Assembly (NCBI GenBank): GCA_018644665.1 | Contig: JABGQA010000096.1 | Coordinates: forward strand, 1-64,000 | Length of the DNA: 64,000 nt | Direction of reading: 5' to 3' | From: Candidatus Poribacteria bacterium | Lineage (GTDB): Bacteria; Poribacteria; WGA-4E; GCA-2687025 | Shown here: positions 43,166 through 52,451 of the stretch, piece after piece | Layout of the letters: every line of letters starts with the position of its first letter | Numbering within the stretch: position 1 is the stretch's first letter | The notes under the pieces: generated by a model | Database searches by the model: none | Told to the model about the DNA's origin: nothing | Seen by the model: the letters and a program-made list of their open reading frames with translations, nothing else | Program-made: the position numbers and the translations under genes

Positions 43166-44248
43166 ATGCGCCTAGCGCCCGACGCGCCACCTATCGAGCG
43201 GCTCAACTCCGGTGAACCGATCATCGCCCCGACCGATCTCTGGTGGGAGAACGGGGTCACGTTCAACTCCGCAGCCGTGCTGTTGGCGGGCCCGGAACGC
43301 GCGCGCCTTGGCCCGGCGCTGTTGGGCGGCGAGGACATCGGAACCGACCCGCTCGTAGTCGTGCACTACCGCGCTCGCCCGATGCGCGACGAAGGTCGCG
43401 CGCTCAACCGGTCGTACGTGGGCCTGGCCGTCTTCACCTCAGAGTTCGACCTGCTGCGGCGCCTCGATGTCCCCGTCGTGTCCCCGGATGCAGATGCGTC
43501 CGGGTTCGACGCTCTCGGCGTCGAGGACCCCCGGATCACACGCATCGACGGCGTGTACCACATGGTGTATTGCGGCGTCGCGCCGGACGCCGACGGCGGG
43601 TGGAAGGCGCAAGTGTGCGTCGCGCGGTCGTCCGACCTGCTGGATTGGGACAAGCTCGGCCCCGCCGATGCCGCGGTGAACTTCGCGAACAACAAGGACG
43701 GGGTGCTGTTCCCCGAACGCCACGACGGCAACTTCGTGCTGCTGCATAGGCCGATGACGGGAGCGCCCGCCGACTACAGGATCGAACTGGCCGTGGGCGA
43801 GACGGCGGCGGGGCCGTGGACGAACTTCGGCGGCGTTCTGGGGTCGCCGTCGTGTCCCGAGTGCGAGGAATCGTGGGTGGGCGCCGGATCTGTGCCAATC
43901 CCGCTGGGCGACGGCCGGTACCTGGTCATCTTCCACACGGGCAACCGGCTACCGGGCGGAGGGCGCGTGTACCAACTCGACGCCGCCATCTTCGATCTCA
44001 ACCGGCTCAACGCGTCCGACCCTACGGCGATCGTCACGCATCGTCTGGACCGGATCATGCTGCCGGAGACGTCGTGGGAGATCGACGCGCCGTACCCCGA
44101 CAGCGTGGGCAACGTGGTGTTCGCGTGCGGGTCGTACGAGTACGGCGAGCACATCTGCATCGTCTACGGCGGCGGGGACACGTACATCCTGGCCTCGCGC
44201 GTGAGGCGCCGGGCGCTGATCGAGGCCGTCGAGCGACATCCGGTCTAG
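43166..44248 (+). CDS. GH130-like five-bladed propeller glycosidase/phosphorylase
   Basis: ATG 43166 has GAGGA five bases upstream; a GTG at 43154 is an alternative. The 360-residue protein has the GH130 layout: PIIAPTDLWWENGVTFNSAA, GVEDPRITRIDGVYHMVYCG with the catalytic-region Asp, NKDGVLFPERHDGNFVLLHR, WVGAGSVPIPLGDGRYLVIF and SYEYGEHICIVYGGGDTYIL. GH130 enzymes mostly phosphorolyse or hydrolyse beta-1,2 or beta-1,4 mannosides. The lack of a signal peptide favours a cytoplasmic role on imported oligosaccharides. I cannot tell phosphorylase from hydrolase here. Confidence 0.83.
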   Translation: MRLAPDAPPIERLNSGEPIIAPTDLWWENGVTFNSAAVLLAGPERARLGPALLGGEDIGTDPLVVVHYRARPMRDEGRALNRSYVGLAVFTSEFDLLRRLDVPVVSPDADASGFDALGVEDPRITRIDGVYHMVYCGVAPDADGGWKAQVCVARSSDLLDWDKLGPADAAVNFANNKDGVLFPERHDGNFVLLHRPMTGAPADYRIELAVGETAAGPWTNFGGVLGSPSCPECEESWVGAGSVPIPLGDGRYLVIFHTGNRLPGGGRVYQLDAAIFDLNRLNASDPTAIVTHRLDRIMLPETSWEIDAPYPDSVGNVVFACGSYEYGEHICIVYGGGDTYILASRVRRRALIEAVERHPV

Positions 44249-44515
44249 CAACGTCCGTGTGGCGGCCGCGGCGCACGTTGTTGGGCGCGGCCCGAGCGGC
44301 TAGACTTGGCGCGCGTTACATCGGGTCCGGCCCGCGTCACCGACACGGCAGCCGCGCGCCCGCTCAGGAATCATCGTCGAGTTCCCGCTGCTCAGTGTGC
44401 GACGCCCGTCGCGCAGAGCGAACCCCTCGACGACAGGCCGCCCGGCATCCACCTGATCCGACGTGCGCCGTCTGCTATCGCGTGTGGAATCAGCCGCCCA
44501 TCCAGAGGCCCGAAC

Positions 44516-45487
44516 GTGACATCCGACTACGAACGGTTCCCCGTCGGACGGGGTGAGATCGCGCTCGGCGATTGCCTCACCGTCCTTCGGAGCCTGCCCG
44601 AAGGGGCCGCGACTCTCGCGGTCACCTCGCCGCCGTATCACAACGCCATCAACTACGAACAGCACACCCAGACGCTCGCGGGCGAGAAAGAGCGCTGGGA
44701 GCGCATCGAGATACAGTACGACGAGTACCGGCAGTTCCTGATGGAGCGCTTCAAGGAGTTGCTGCGGGTCGTCGCGCCGGGTGGGTACAACGTCGTCAAC
44801 ATCGCCCCGGTGAGCTGGCAGGGGCGGCGCGTCCCGCTGCCGTTTCATTTCGTGGGGTGGATGGAGGAACTCGGCTGGGTGTTCCGCGAGGACATCGTGT
44901 GGGAGAAGACGGTCGCGCGGGATCGCCGGTCGGGCGTGCTGCTACAGCATCCGTATCCCGGCTACTACTACCCGAGCCTGGTCGCGGAGTACGTGTTCGT
45001 GTTCCAGCGCCCCGGCGAGCGCCGAGACCGGAACAACATCTACTGGCATCGTTCCGGCGCAGACCGGGCGGCCAACGAGATCGACATGTCCGACTACCAG
45101 GGCGAGAAGAGCAAGAACGTGTGGCGCTTCCGACCCGTGGCCCCGCAGGAGAATATCCACCCCTGCCCGTACCCGTTGGAACTCGTCGAGCGCGTCGTTG
45201 AGTTCTACTCGTACAAGGGCGATCTGGTGGTCGATATGTTCGCGGGCAGCGGCCAGACGAACGTCGCCGCGGAGCGACTCGGACGTCGCCACCTCGGCAT
45301 CGACATCATGCGGGAGTACGCCGACTACGCTGTGGGCCGGGTCGAGGACGTGATCCGAGATGCGGACTCGGAGACGGTTGAGACGGAGCCGACGACCGCG
45401 CGATCCCGAGCCGCCACGGACACCGTTCCCGACGAGGCGGACTCCGAGACGGTCGCGCGAGAGCAGTCGACTCGGACGACTAGCTGA
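44516..45487 (+). CDS. Orphan site-specific DNA methyltransferase (N4-cytosine/N6-adenine, beta class)
   Basis: GTG 44516 is chosen: AGAGG precedes it and the protein then starts MTSDYERFPVGRGEIALGDC. The catalytic motif IV TSPPYHNAINY comes first (about residue 38), and the SAM-binding motif I VVDMFAGSGQTNVAAERLGR follows near residue 240, the order of the beta class. The Ser in SPPY favours N4-cytosine methylation. An acidic, Thr-rich tail of about 40 residues repeats DSETV. No restriction endonuclease lies nearby, so it is probably an orphan or regulatory methylase. The stop overlaps the convergent nitroreductase end by eight bases. Confidence 0.9.
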   Translation: MTSDYERFPVGRGEIALGDCLTVLRSLPEGAATLAVTSPPYHNAINYEQHTQTLAGEKERWERIEIQYDEYRQFLMERFKELLRVVAPGGYNVVNIAPVSWQGRRVPLPFHFVGWMEELGWVFREDIVWEKTVARDRRSGVLLQHPYPGYYYPSLVAEYVFVFQRPGERRDRNNIYWHRSGADRAANEIDMSDYQGEKSKNVWRFRPVAPQENIHPCPYPLELVERVVEFYSYKGDLVVDMFAGSGQTNVAAERLGRRHLGIDIMREYADYAVGRVEDVIRDADSETVETEPTTARSRAATDTVPDEADSETVAREQSTRTTS

Positions 45488-46079
45488 CCAGATCGGACGC
45501 CAATCCCCACGCGGACCCGTACACGAACTCGGCGAGCGGCCTTCGGACGCGTGGCTGGCGTTCTCGCTCGCGTAGATCCTCGGGCAGCGTGTCCGCGTCG
45601 GCTACGTGGCCGATGGCGATCATGGCTACCGGGTCATGGGTCTCGGGAATCCCGAACTCCGCGCGCGCCTTCGTGCCATCGAACCCACCCATCTGATGCG
45701 TGTAGAGGTCCATCGAGGTCGCCTGCACGATAAGGTTCGCCACGGCGAGCGCGGTGTCGTGCACCGCGTACTTATTCGGTGAGCCGTCCGCTCCGCGCGC
45801 CTCCGCGACCGAGAGCGCCAACGCCGAGACCGATCCGGCCCACGGCTGGTTGCCCGGCATCAGACAGCCGAAGAATCGGGCGAACTGCGCCTCGTCCTCC
45901 CGCAAGGCGACGAGGAACGACCAAGGCTGCTCGTTCCGTGACGACGCCGCCCACCGCGCGGCCTCGAACAGGCTGCGCATCTGCTCCGCGGTCACGGACG
46001 CGCTCGTGAAGGCGCGTGGGCTCCAGCGCTTCTCTATCAGCGGGTGCACGGGGTGGTCGGTCGGCGCGGGGTTGGTCAT
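45480..46079 (-). CDS. Nitroreductase family protein
   Basis: ATG 46079 has GGAGGAA upstream and begins MTNPAPTDHPVHPLIEKRWS. The 199-residue protein has nitroreductase features: RWSPRAFTSASVTAEQMRSL for FMN phosphate, AARWAASSRNEQPWSFLVAL, HDTALAVANLIVQATSMDLY and MIAIGHVAD near the end. Such enzymes are FMN-dependent, dimeric and reduce nitroaromatics, quinones or flavins in the cytoplasm. It starts 20 bases after the cyclase fusion gene and is probably in its operon. Confidence 0.92.
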   Translation of the reverse strand: MTNPAPTDHPVHPLIEKRWSPRAFTSASVTAEQMRSLFEAARWAASSRNEQPWSFLVALREDEAQFARFFGCLMPGNQPWAGSVSALALSVAEARGADGSPNKYAVHDTALAVANLIVQATSMDLYTHQMGGFDGTKARAEFGIPETHDPVAMIAIGHVADADTLPEDLRERERQPRVRRPLAEFVYGSAWGLASDLVS

Positions 46080-46099
46080 GTCCGAGTTCCTCCGTCTCG

Positions 46100-47848
46100 C
46101 TATGTCGGCGCGTCGATCGCGTCCAAGATGGCCTGCAGGTACGGTCGGGCCTCGCGCACATACCGCGGCGAGTTGGCCTCGTCCTCGACTTCCACCTCCA
46201 CGACTAGGAAGCCGTCGTAGCCCGTCGCGGAGACGCGCCGCAGCAGGTCGGCGTTCTCGATTTCGCCCTCGCCGAACGGGACCGAACGCGTCCCGACCTG
46301 GTCCTTCGTGTGCACGAGAGTCAGCCGTTTCGCATGCGCGTCGATGATCGGCGGGATAGGCACGCCTGCGGAGTGGAAGTGGCCGATGTCGAGGAGCAGG
46401 CCCAGCTTCGGGTGGTCGACCTCGCCGAGCACGCGGCTGATGTCGCTCAGGTCTTGCACCCGGTTGCCATAGTGGTTGCCGACGGCAAGCGCGACCGGCA
46501 GATCCTCGCAGAAGCGCGCCAGGTCGGCCGCTCCACGGATCAAAGCGCGCATGTCCTCCTCGGTGCGGGCGCCGCCCTTGAAGTTCACCTGACCACACCC
46601 CAACTCGACGCCCCACTCCACGTTGCGCCTCTGTCTGTCTATGCGCGCCGCGTAGTCGGCTTCCGCCTCGGCGCGGAAGTTCTCGACGTTAAGCGAGGAC
46701 AGCCGCAGGCCGGAGTCGTCGATCCTGCGCTTGGCGTCCGCCTTGTCGATGTCGTGGGCGTCCAGCTTTGCTCCGGTCCAGGTCGTGAAGGTCTCGAAGT
46801 ACGCGTATCCGGCGTCGGCGAAGAGCGCCAGCGCCTCGTCCAGACTCAGCTTGGGAACGCAGCAGGAGCTGCAGCTCAGTTCCATCCGCGTGGGCCTCTG
46901 TCCATCATTCGTCGTCTGTTGGGGCGGCGTGTTGGCATCGCTCATGCCGAGCACTTCGTGCAGGACGTGCTCGCCCGTTTTCCCGCGTAGCTTCGTGACG
47001 ACGGCGCGGCCGATTTCGGCGCGGCCGTCGAGCTGCTCCCGCGCGGCGTCGGAGATGAGGAAATCAGTGCCGGCGGCCTTGTTCGCGGTCTCCACGCGGC
47101 TGGCGAAGTTCACGGCGTCGCCGAAGGCCGCCAGCTTGCGTATGTCGCCTATTCCAATCGTCCCGACGACCACCTCGCCGTAGTGCACTCCGACGCGTAT
47201 GCGGAACGTGCGGCCGTACATGGGGTCGAGGTACGCGTTCAGGCGCTCCACGGCGTCGAACATCGAGAGGCCCGCAGTGACGGCATTCGTCGTGGCCGAG
47301 GACGCGTCGTCGATGCCGAAGAAGGCGAGCAGACCATCGCCTACGTAGTCGCTGACGTGTCCGCCGTTCTCCTCGACGACGCCGTGCATCAGGTAGAAGT
47401 AGCGGTTCAGGGCGTGGACGACATCGTACGGCGGCAGGCTCTCGACGAACGACGTGTATCCGCTGATGTCCGCGAACAGTATCGCGATGCGCATCTCCTC
47501 GCCGACGTGGTCGGGCAGCGCGTCCTTCCCTAGCTGCGATGTCACCGCGATGTCCACGTCGTCCAGCACCGGACGGCGCACCGTGACGTCCCCCGCGATG
47601 CGCGTCTGGCACGCCAGGCGGATGTTGTCGGCGAAGTGCAGGCGCGTGGCTAGCGCGGCCTCGGCCTCCGTGCGCTCGGAACAGTGCTCGGCGCCATCCA
47701 CCACGACCACGCGGCATGTGCTGCATCTCGCCTTCGCGGCGCACGCGTTGGCGTGTGGGATGCCCGCCCGGAGGGACGCCTCGAGGATTGACTCGTCGGC
47801 CGCCGTCTCGACCTCGCAGCCGTCGGGTAGGTACTTGATGTGCGGCAT
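46100..47848 (-). CDS. Ferredoxin, class III adenylate/guanylate cyclase and TIM-barrel isomerase in one chain
   Basis: ATG 47848 begins MPHIKYLPDG. The single frame is 582 residues. Residues 1-95 are a plant-type 2Fe-2S ferredoxin (CAAKARCSTC and ACQTR supply four Cys). Residues 115-300 are a class III nucleotide cyclase: ILFADISGYTSFVES with the first metal Asp, YVGDGLLAFFG with the second, and AFGDAVNFASRVE. Residues 322-582 form a xylose-isomerase-like barrel starting MELSCSSCCVPKLSLDEALA, with ALAVGNHYGNRVQD, LGLLLDIGHFHSAG, LTLVHTKDQ and LVVEVEVED. Ferredoxin-cyclase fusions are known; the added barrel is unusual. AGAGG ahead of the internal ATG at 46885 means the barrel could also be made separately. 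Confidence 0.88.
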   Translation of the reverse strand: MPHIKYLPDGCEVETAADESILEASLRAGIPHANACAAKARCSTCRVVVVDGAEHCSERTEAEAALATRLHFADNIRLACQTRIAGDVTVRRPVLDDVDIAVTSQLGKDALPDHVGEEMRIAILFADISGYTSFVESLPPYDVVHALNRYFYLMHGVVEENGGHVSDYVGDGLLAFFGIDDASSATTNAVTAGLSMFDAVERLNAYLDPMYGRTFRIRVGVHYGEVVVGTIGIGDIRKLAAFGDAVNFASRVETANKAAGTDFLISDAAREQLDGRAEIGRAVVTKLRGKTGEHVLHEVLGMSDANTPPQQTTNDGQRPTRMELSCSSCCVPKLSLDEALALFADAGYAYFETFTTWTGAKLDAHDIDKADAKRRIDDSGLRLSSLNVENFRAEAEADYAARIDRQRRNVEWGVELGCGQVNFKGGARTEEDMRALIRGAADLARFCEDLPVALAVGNHYGNRVQDLSDISRVLGEVDHPKLGLLLDIGHFHSAGVPIPPIIDAHAKRLTLVHTKDQVGTRSVPFGEGEIENADLLRRVSATGYDGFLVVEVEVEDEANSPRYVREARPYLQAILDAIDAPT

Positions 47849-47907
47849 GCATTCCTGTCCATGGAGCACCGGCGCGGCCGTCCGTGGCCAGTGTACCACT
47901 TCCAGTA

Positions 47908-48972
47908 TCAGTCGGCGCGGCGACGCAGGCGCCCGTCGATCGCCCAGAGCCCGGCGACTCCGCCGATCTCGGTCGTGGAGACGGCCGTGATCGTGTCGTC
48001 GGCGTGCACGAACAGCGCGTTCCATCGCGACGGCCCGTCGAACGGCTGCGTCGGATCAACAAAGTCGCGCGCCCTGTCGTCGCCGACATAGACGGTCATG
48101 CGCGGCTCGCCGGGCGTGATCTCGTCGCTCTGCACTGACAGGATCGTGGTCCCATCCAGAAGCTGACGCAGGTACGGCGCGCCCGCGTATGTCGATGCGG
48201 GGAGTGGGTCGCGGAGGGCGGGCCATCTATGCGGGCTGTCGCCCCCGACCGGCGCCCCCGACCAATTGGCGGGGTCAGGTGAGAAGACGACCGACGGCTT
48301 GAGGATGCCGTCGATCCCGTCGTCCTCAATGGCCACGACCGTCCCCGAGTCGTCTCGCAGCGCCAGCGGCACGGGCATGCCGTCGCGATGGCCGGAGCGG
48401 AAGATCACGGCCGTGGGCGGAGTCCACGTTGCGCCCCCGTCGAGCGATCGGCACAGAGCGATCTCCTGCTCGCGCGTGTCGGGGTACGGGTGCTCGTTCG
48501 CGAAGAAGAGCTGTATCTCGCCGGAGGGGGTCGCAAGCATCGCCGGCTCCCAGCAGCCGCTTTCCCACCGCGCTCCGGCGCGGTAGACGTGGCGAGGGGC
48601 CGTCCACGTGTGTCCGTCGTCGGAACTGGACGTGATCGCGATCGCGAACGGGTGGACGCCGTCCCGTGGCCGCTCGTTGTAGGCGCAGAGCAGACGCCCG
48701 TCCGGCGCGACGACTATCTCTGGGTTCGCGGCGGGGCCGTGCTCGTACGCAGCAACCTGCGCCCCGAGCGTCCAACCATCGGCGCCGAGACGCGACAGCC
48801 AGATGTCGCCGTGCCATTCATGCACGCATACGAGAGCGCCGGAAACCGTCCGCGCCATGCGGCCGTACACGCCCGCTTCGCAGATGAGCGTCGGCGCATC
48901 CGCCGACCACTCGATCGTCCCGTCCGGCTGCGCGAACACGACGCCTATCCACAGGCCAACTGCCAGCGTCAT
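47908..48972 (-). CDS. Secreted sialidase-like BNR/Asp-box protein
   Basis: ATG 48972 begins a short signal peptide (MTLAVGLWIGVVFAQ) with GGAG upstream. The 354-residue protein is a propeller of the exo-alpha-sialidase fold: Asp-box-like SSDDGHTWTAP and SLDGGATWTPP, then ESGCWEPAMLATPSGEIQLF and VVAIEDDGIDG. The Arg triad of true sialidases cannot be placed with certainty, so the activity may differ. It probably acts on or binds glycans outside the cytoplasm. It is the first gene of a minus-strand run with the cyclase fusion (59-base gap) and nitroreductase. Confidence 0.84.
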   Translation of the reverse strand: MTLAVGLWIGVVFAQPDGTIEWSADAPTLICEAGVYGRMARTVSGALVCVHEWHGDIWLSRLGADGWTLGAQVAAYEHGPAANPEIVVAPDGRLLCAYNERPRDGVHPFAIAITSSSDDGHTWTAPRHVYRAGARWESGCWEPAMLATPSGEIQLFFANEHPYPDTREQEIALCRSLDGGATWTPPTAVIFRSGHRDGMPVPLALRDDSGTVVAIEDDGIDGILKPSVVFSPDPANWSGAPVGGDSPHRWPALRDPLPASTYAGAPYLRQLLDGTTILSVQSDEITPGEPRMTVYVGDDRARDFVDPTQPFDGPSRWNALFVHADDTITAVSTTEIGGVAGLWAIDGRLRRRAD

Positions 48973-49140
48973 GGCTCTCCGTGGCTCCGTGTCGCGTTGA
49001 GGTCGTCGTGTGCTAGGCTTGGCCGCAGACGTCTGCCGCCCGCAGTCGGCCCAGTATCGCCGTCTGTGCGCCGGCAGTCGAGCGCGGGCCGAACGCACGC
49101 CTCGCGCGGTCGCTCGTCGGCCTCCAACGAAGGGGAACGG

Positions 49141-50100
49141 ATGAAGGGTGTGATGTTCGTCGAGCAGGGGCAGGCCGAGATAATCGAGGAGCCGGCGCCC
49201 GCATGCCGAGACGACGCGATGCTGCTCAGATGCCTCTACTCGGGCGTGTCCAACGGCACGGAGCGTTCGTTTCTAGTCGGCGGCAACTACGGGGCCGGTA
49301 GCCCGTGGCCCAAGCGTCTGTCGTACCAGCACGTCTCCGAAGTCGTCGAATGCGGGCGCGGTATCACCCGCTACCAGCCAGGCGACACGGTGTTCTCGAG
49401 CACGTTCCCCGGCCATGTCGAGTACCTGGTAGTGAAGGAATCGGATCTCGTCGTACGGCTGCCGGACGCTATGGATAGGATCGAAGCGACCATGCTGGGC
49501 GTGGCATCGGTCGCGTATCACGACGCACGGGTAGGGCGCGTGACCGACGGCGATCGCGCGCTCGTGATCGGAGATGGCCTGATCGGCCAGTTCGCCGCGC
49601 AGGCCGCCCGGCTCATGGGAGCCCACGTCACGTTGTCCGGTCACCATGAGGATCGTCTGGGTATCGCTCGCGAGCTAGGCGCGGATGTCGTCATCGACAG
49701 CACGTCCGACGCGGGCGAAGCGGCGATCGACGCCGGGGCGCCCTACGCGGTGATCCTCGAGTGTTCAGGGGGCGACGTCTTGGGCCGGATCCTCGGCTCG
49801 GAGGGCAAGGGCCCCCTGGTCGGCCGACGAAGTCGCGCGCGGCTGGTGATGGTCGCGGGCCGACATGACGTGCTGTACGACTTCAACGCCGCGGGCGCCG
49901 CGGAGATCGAGGTCCTGCACACGAATCACTTCGATCAGGAGGAACTCGAAGCCGTGCTGGGCCATGTGTCTCGCGGCAGCATCCGGGTGCGCCCACTCAT
50001 CCGCGATGTCGTGCCCTTCGAGGATGCGCCGCGCATTTTCGACACGATGAGGGACCACCCGCGTCAACTGCTGGGCACCGTGTTCGAGATGCCCTCCTAG
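49141..50100 (+). CDS. Zinc-type alcohol dehydrogenase-like (MDR) oxidoreductase
   Basis: ATG 49141 follows AGGGGAA and begins MKGVMFVEQGQAEIIEEPAP. The frame is open far upstream but only antisense to the sialidase-like gene. The 319-residue medium-chain dehydrogenase has CLYSGVSNGTERSFLVGG in place of the catalytic zinc Cys segment, a family variant lacking the structural zinc loop. It also has YQPGDTVFSSTFPGHVEYLV and a Rossmann motif ALVIGDGLIGQFAAQAARLM. It should oxidise or reduce an alcohol or sugar with NAD(P). The substrate is unknown. The convergent PhyH gene ends 37 bases after it. Confidence 0.87.
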   Translation: MKGVMFVEQGQAEIIEEPAPACRDDAMLLRCLYSGVSNGTERSFLVGGNYGAGSPWPKRLSYQHVSEVVECGRGITRYQPGDTVFSSTFPGHVEYLVVKESDLVVRLPDAMDRIEATMLGVASVAYHDARVGRVTDGDRALVIGDGLIGQFAAQAARLMGAHVTLSGHHEDRLGIARELGADVVIDSTSDAGEAAIDAGAPYAVILECSGGDVLGRILGSEGKGPLVGRRSRARLVMVAGRHDVLYDFNAAGAAEIEVLHTNHFDQEELEAVLGHVSRGSIRVRPLIRDVVPFEDAPRIFDTMRDHPRQLLGTVFEMPS

Positions 50101-50137
50101 CTGTCGGTGGCGCGCGGCGAAACCCCGGGGAGGCGTG

Positions 50138-50938
50138 TCAGTCGTACGCGCCCGAACGGTGGTCGCCAAGTAGCCGCCGTTGACGCGGCGACGCCTCGGC
50201 CAGGATCGCCTCGTCGAACTGGAAGCGGTTCAGGTAAGGCGGGAACTTCTGCGTGATCATGCGGTGCGCGTAGTGGACTTGTAGCAGGTGACGCGTGTCC
50301 TCGCCTACGTTTGCCGTGCCTCGATGCCACACCTCGCTGCGGAACGAAACGGCGTCGCCCGCCTTGCACAGAATGCTCCGCTCGGACTGCCCGAGCCACT
50401 CGGTATCACCGTTGGGCGAACGGCCTGACCGGTGGCTGCCCGGCACGAACGTCGTCGGTCCCAGCTCCTCGGTCATGTCGTCCAGGTAGTAATGCGTCGT
50501 GGTGATGAAGACGGGGACCTTCACGCGCGGGCCCGCGGCGATGTCCTCGGGCAAGGGGAGCGGCAACCAGTCCGTGTGCAGCGTCTGGTCGGGCCTCCCC
50601 GGCCCGGTGATCCACGATGTCATGCCAATTACATGGCAGTCCTCTCCATGGGTTGCCTCGGCCAGTTCGATCACTCCCGGGCGATCCAGGTACCCCAGGA
50701 ACAGCGGATCACGGTTGAAGGCGTTGTTGACGTGCGCCTGGAGGAACCCGCGCTCCTCAGCGGTATGGTAGCGGTCGAAGCTCTCGGAGATCGGCTGCAG
50801 TCCGCTCATGACGCTACGCAGCGTGGCGACTTCGTCGGCGTCCAGGGCCGCCGGGAAGTACGCGAAGCCGTCCTCCTCAATGGCGCGAACGCGTTCTTCA
50901 GGCGTGTCGTAGGCCGTCAGTTCGAGCGCCTGGCGCAT
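50138..50938 (-). CDS. Phytanoyl-CoA dioxygenase (PhyH) family protein
   Basis: This 266-residue Fe(II)/2-oxoglutarate oxygenase starts at ATG 50938. It has FAYFPAALDADEVATLRSVM, the HxD metal pair in QTLHTDWLPLP (about residue 120), TFVPGSHRSGRSPNGD, the distal His in SEVWHRGTANVGEDTRHLL and the Arg that binds 2-oxoglutarate. All catalytic residues appear intact, in contrast to the paralogue at 11765. The physiological substrate is unknown. It follows the beta-helix gene on the same strand by 44 bases. Confidence 0.9.
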   Translation of the reverse strand: MRQALELTAYDTPEERVRAIEEDGFAYFPAALDADEVATLRSVMSGLQPISESFDRYHTAEERGFLQAHVNNAFNRDPLFLGYLDRPGVIELAEATHGEDCHVIGMTSWITGPGRPDQTLHTDWLPLPLPEDIAAGPRVKVPVFITTTHYYLDDMTEELGPTTFVPGSHRSGRSPNGDTEWLGQSERSILCKAGDAVSFRSEVWHRGTANVGEDTRHLLQVHYAHRMITQKFPPYLNRFQFDEAILAEASPRQRRLLGDHRSGAYD

Positions 50939-50982
50939 CGGCTTCTCTCCCCCTCAATATGCTTGCGGCCGCCGCGCGGCGA

Positions 50983-52419
50983 TCATAGCAGATGTCGGAA
51001 CGACGTCTCTCGTGGCCCGTACGGGAACTCCGACGCCGCCTGCTCCGCGAACGCCCTGTCCCGGGCCGCGCCTGCGGTCGTCGACGCGAGGCCCCTCGGC
51101 AGGTTGGCGACGTCCTCGAACACGTTCCCCGCCTCGAATCGAGTGGCGGTCGGGACCTCGGGGCCGACGTCCGCCGTCCCCGCCCCGCAGAAGCGGTTGC
51201 CGCGGTACCGCACCTCGACAGGGCTGCCGTCCCAATCGTGGTGGGCAAGCACGCGCTTCGTATCGGGCCCCGCGACGAGCAGGTTGTCCTCGACGAGCAT
51301 TTCACCAGCGGGACCGATCACGGTGAACGACCCCCAGCCCCCCTTGTCCGTGGCATAGCTGGGGAGACTCGGGTCGGCTCCGTTGTCGTTGTAGCTCACG
51401 TTCCCGCGCGCGACGCAGCCTTTCCCCGTACCCCATCGGCCGAACAGCATGAAGCCGGGGCCCTCGTTGTCGTGACTGTAGTTCCCGGTGATCTCGCAGT
51501 CTCGACAGTCGTTGTCGATGCTGAACGGGCCGCCGTCGTTGCCCATCGGGGCGAGGCAACCGTACCCCTCGTTCCGCTGGATGACGGAGCGTCGGGAGTC
51601 GTAGTACCAGAGCCCGTTCGACGTGGACACCATGCCCGTTCTCGACACGCGGTTGTGCTGGATGACGGCGCCGTCCACCTCTTTGATGATGGCGCCGTCC
51701 TTGGCCGTGCCGTCGATGATGTTGTCCTCGATCACGACTCCGACGGAGGGGTAGACGTCGCGTCCAGCCTCCGCGGCGCGGTGGAAGCGGTACGCGCTGT
51801 CCATGCTGATGCCGCAACTCGCGAGGTCGTGGATGTACGACCTGCGCACCGAGAACCCGTCCCACCACGTCGGCTCCGAGCCCCGCTTGATGCAGGCGTG
51901 GATGCCGCCCATGTACTTGTACACGTGGCCTATCGACCCGTAGTGCTCGGAGACCGCGAGTTCATTGCCCGCGGCGAACACATCGTGAACGTCCACGTCC
52001 TGGACGGTGATCCCGGGCAGCCTCCCGGCATCGCGCCCTTCCATGTAGATGCCGTAGTTCCCGGCGGCATTCGTGATCTCCAGACCCTCGACGACCACGT
52101 GCGACGGGTTGTCGAGCCACAACGCGGCGAATGCTCCCGAGCCATCGACCACCGGCCGTGGACCATCTCCGAAGCGGCCGATGGTGATCGGCGCGTCCGC
52201 CTCGCCGGTGAGAGCATCGAAGTGGACGCCCCCGTAGAACGTGTCCCCCGCACGAAAGAGCAGCGCGTCCCCTGGGCGCAGCCTCAGCAGACCCAGTATC
52301 GCGAGGTGGTCCGAGTCGTGTACCGGCTCCGCGCCGTTGGAGAGGTCGACCTCGGACGCCGCGTAGACGTAGTAGCGCGTGGCTCCTTCGTGACGGCTGC
52401 GGGCGACGTAGTAGGACAT
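50983..52419 (-). CDS. Right-handed parallel beta-helix protein
   Basis: The start at ATG 52419 is chosen because the protein then begins MSYYVARSRHEGATRYYVYA; earlier codons overlap the CBM9-like gene. The 478-residue product shows successive beta-helix rungs: SHVVVEGLEITNAAGNYGIY, SVGVVIEDNIIDGTAKDGAI, AVIQHNRVSRTGMVSTSNGL and DCEITGNYSHDNEGPGFMLF, with the Asn-ladder pattern of pectate-lyase-like folds. No signal peptide is obvious, which is odd for this class; export may depend on another start or it may act inside. Members cleave or isomerise uronic-acid polysaccharides. No catalytic residues can be assigned. Confidence 0.85.
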   Translation of the reverse strand: MSYYVARSRHEGATRYYVYAASEVDLSNGAEPVHDSDHLAILGLLRLRPGDALLFRAGDTFYGGVHFDALTGEADAPITIGRFGDGPRPVVDGSGAFAALWLDNPSHVVVEGLEITNAAGNYGIYMEGRDAGRLPGITVQDVDVHDVFAAGNELAVSEHYGSIGHVYKYMGGIHACIKRGSEPTWWDGFSVRRSYIHDLASCGISMDSAYRFHRAAEAGRDVYPSVGVVIEDNIIDGTAKDGAIIKEVDGAVIQHNRVSRTGMVSTSNGLWYYDSRRSVIQRNEGYGCLAPMGNDGGPFSIDNDCRDCEITGNYSHDNEGPGFMLFGRWGTGKGCVARGNVSYNDNGADPSLPSYATDKGGWGSFTVIGPAGEMLVEDNLLVAGPDTKRVLAHHDWDGSPVEVRYRGNRFCGAGTADVGPEVPTATRFEAGNVFEDVANLPRGLASTTAGAARDRAFAEQAASEFPYGPRETSFRHLL

Positions 52420-52451
52420 GATCCCCGGCGTTACTCCCTGCGGGCGTGCGG

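Noticed and set aside
47849-48025. Upstream extension of the ferredoxin-cyclase fusion
   Set aside because: The extra 59 codons are Arg/His-rich and overlap the end of the sialidase-like gene; MPHIKYLPDG is a typical ferredoxin opening.
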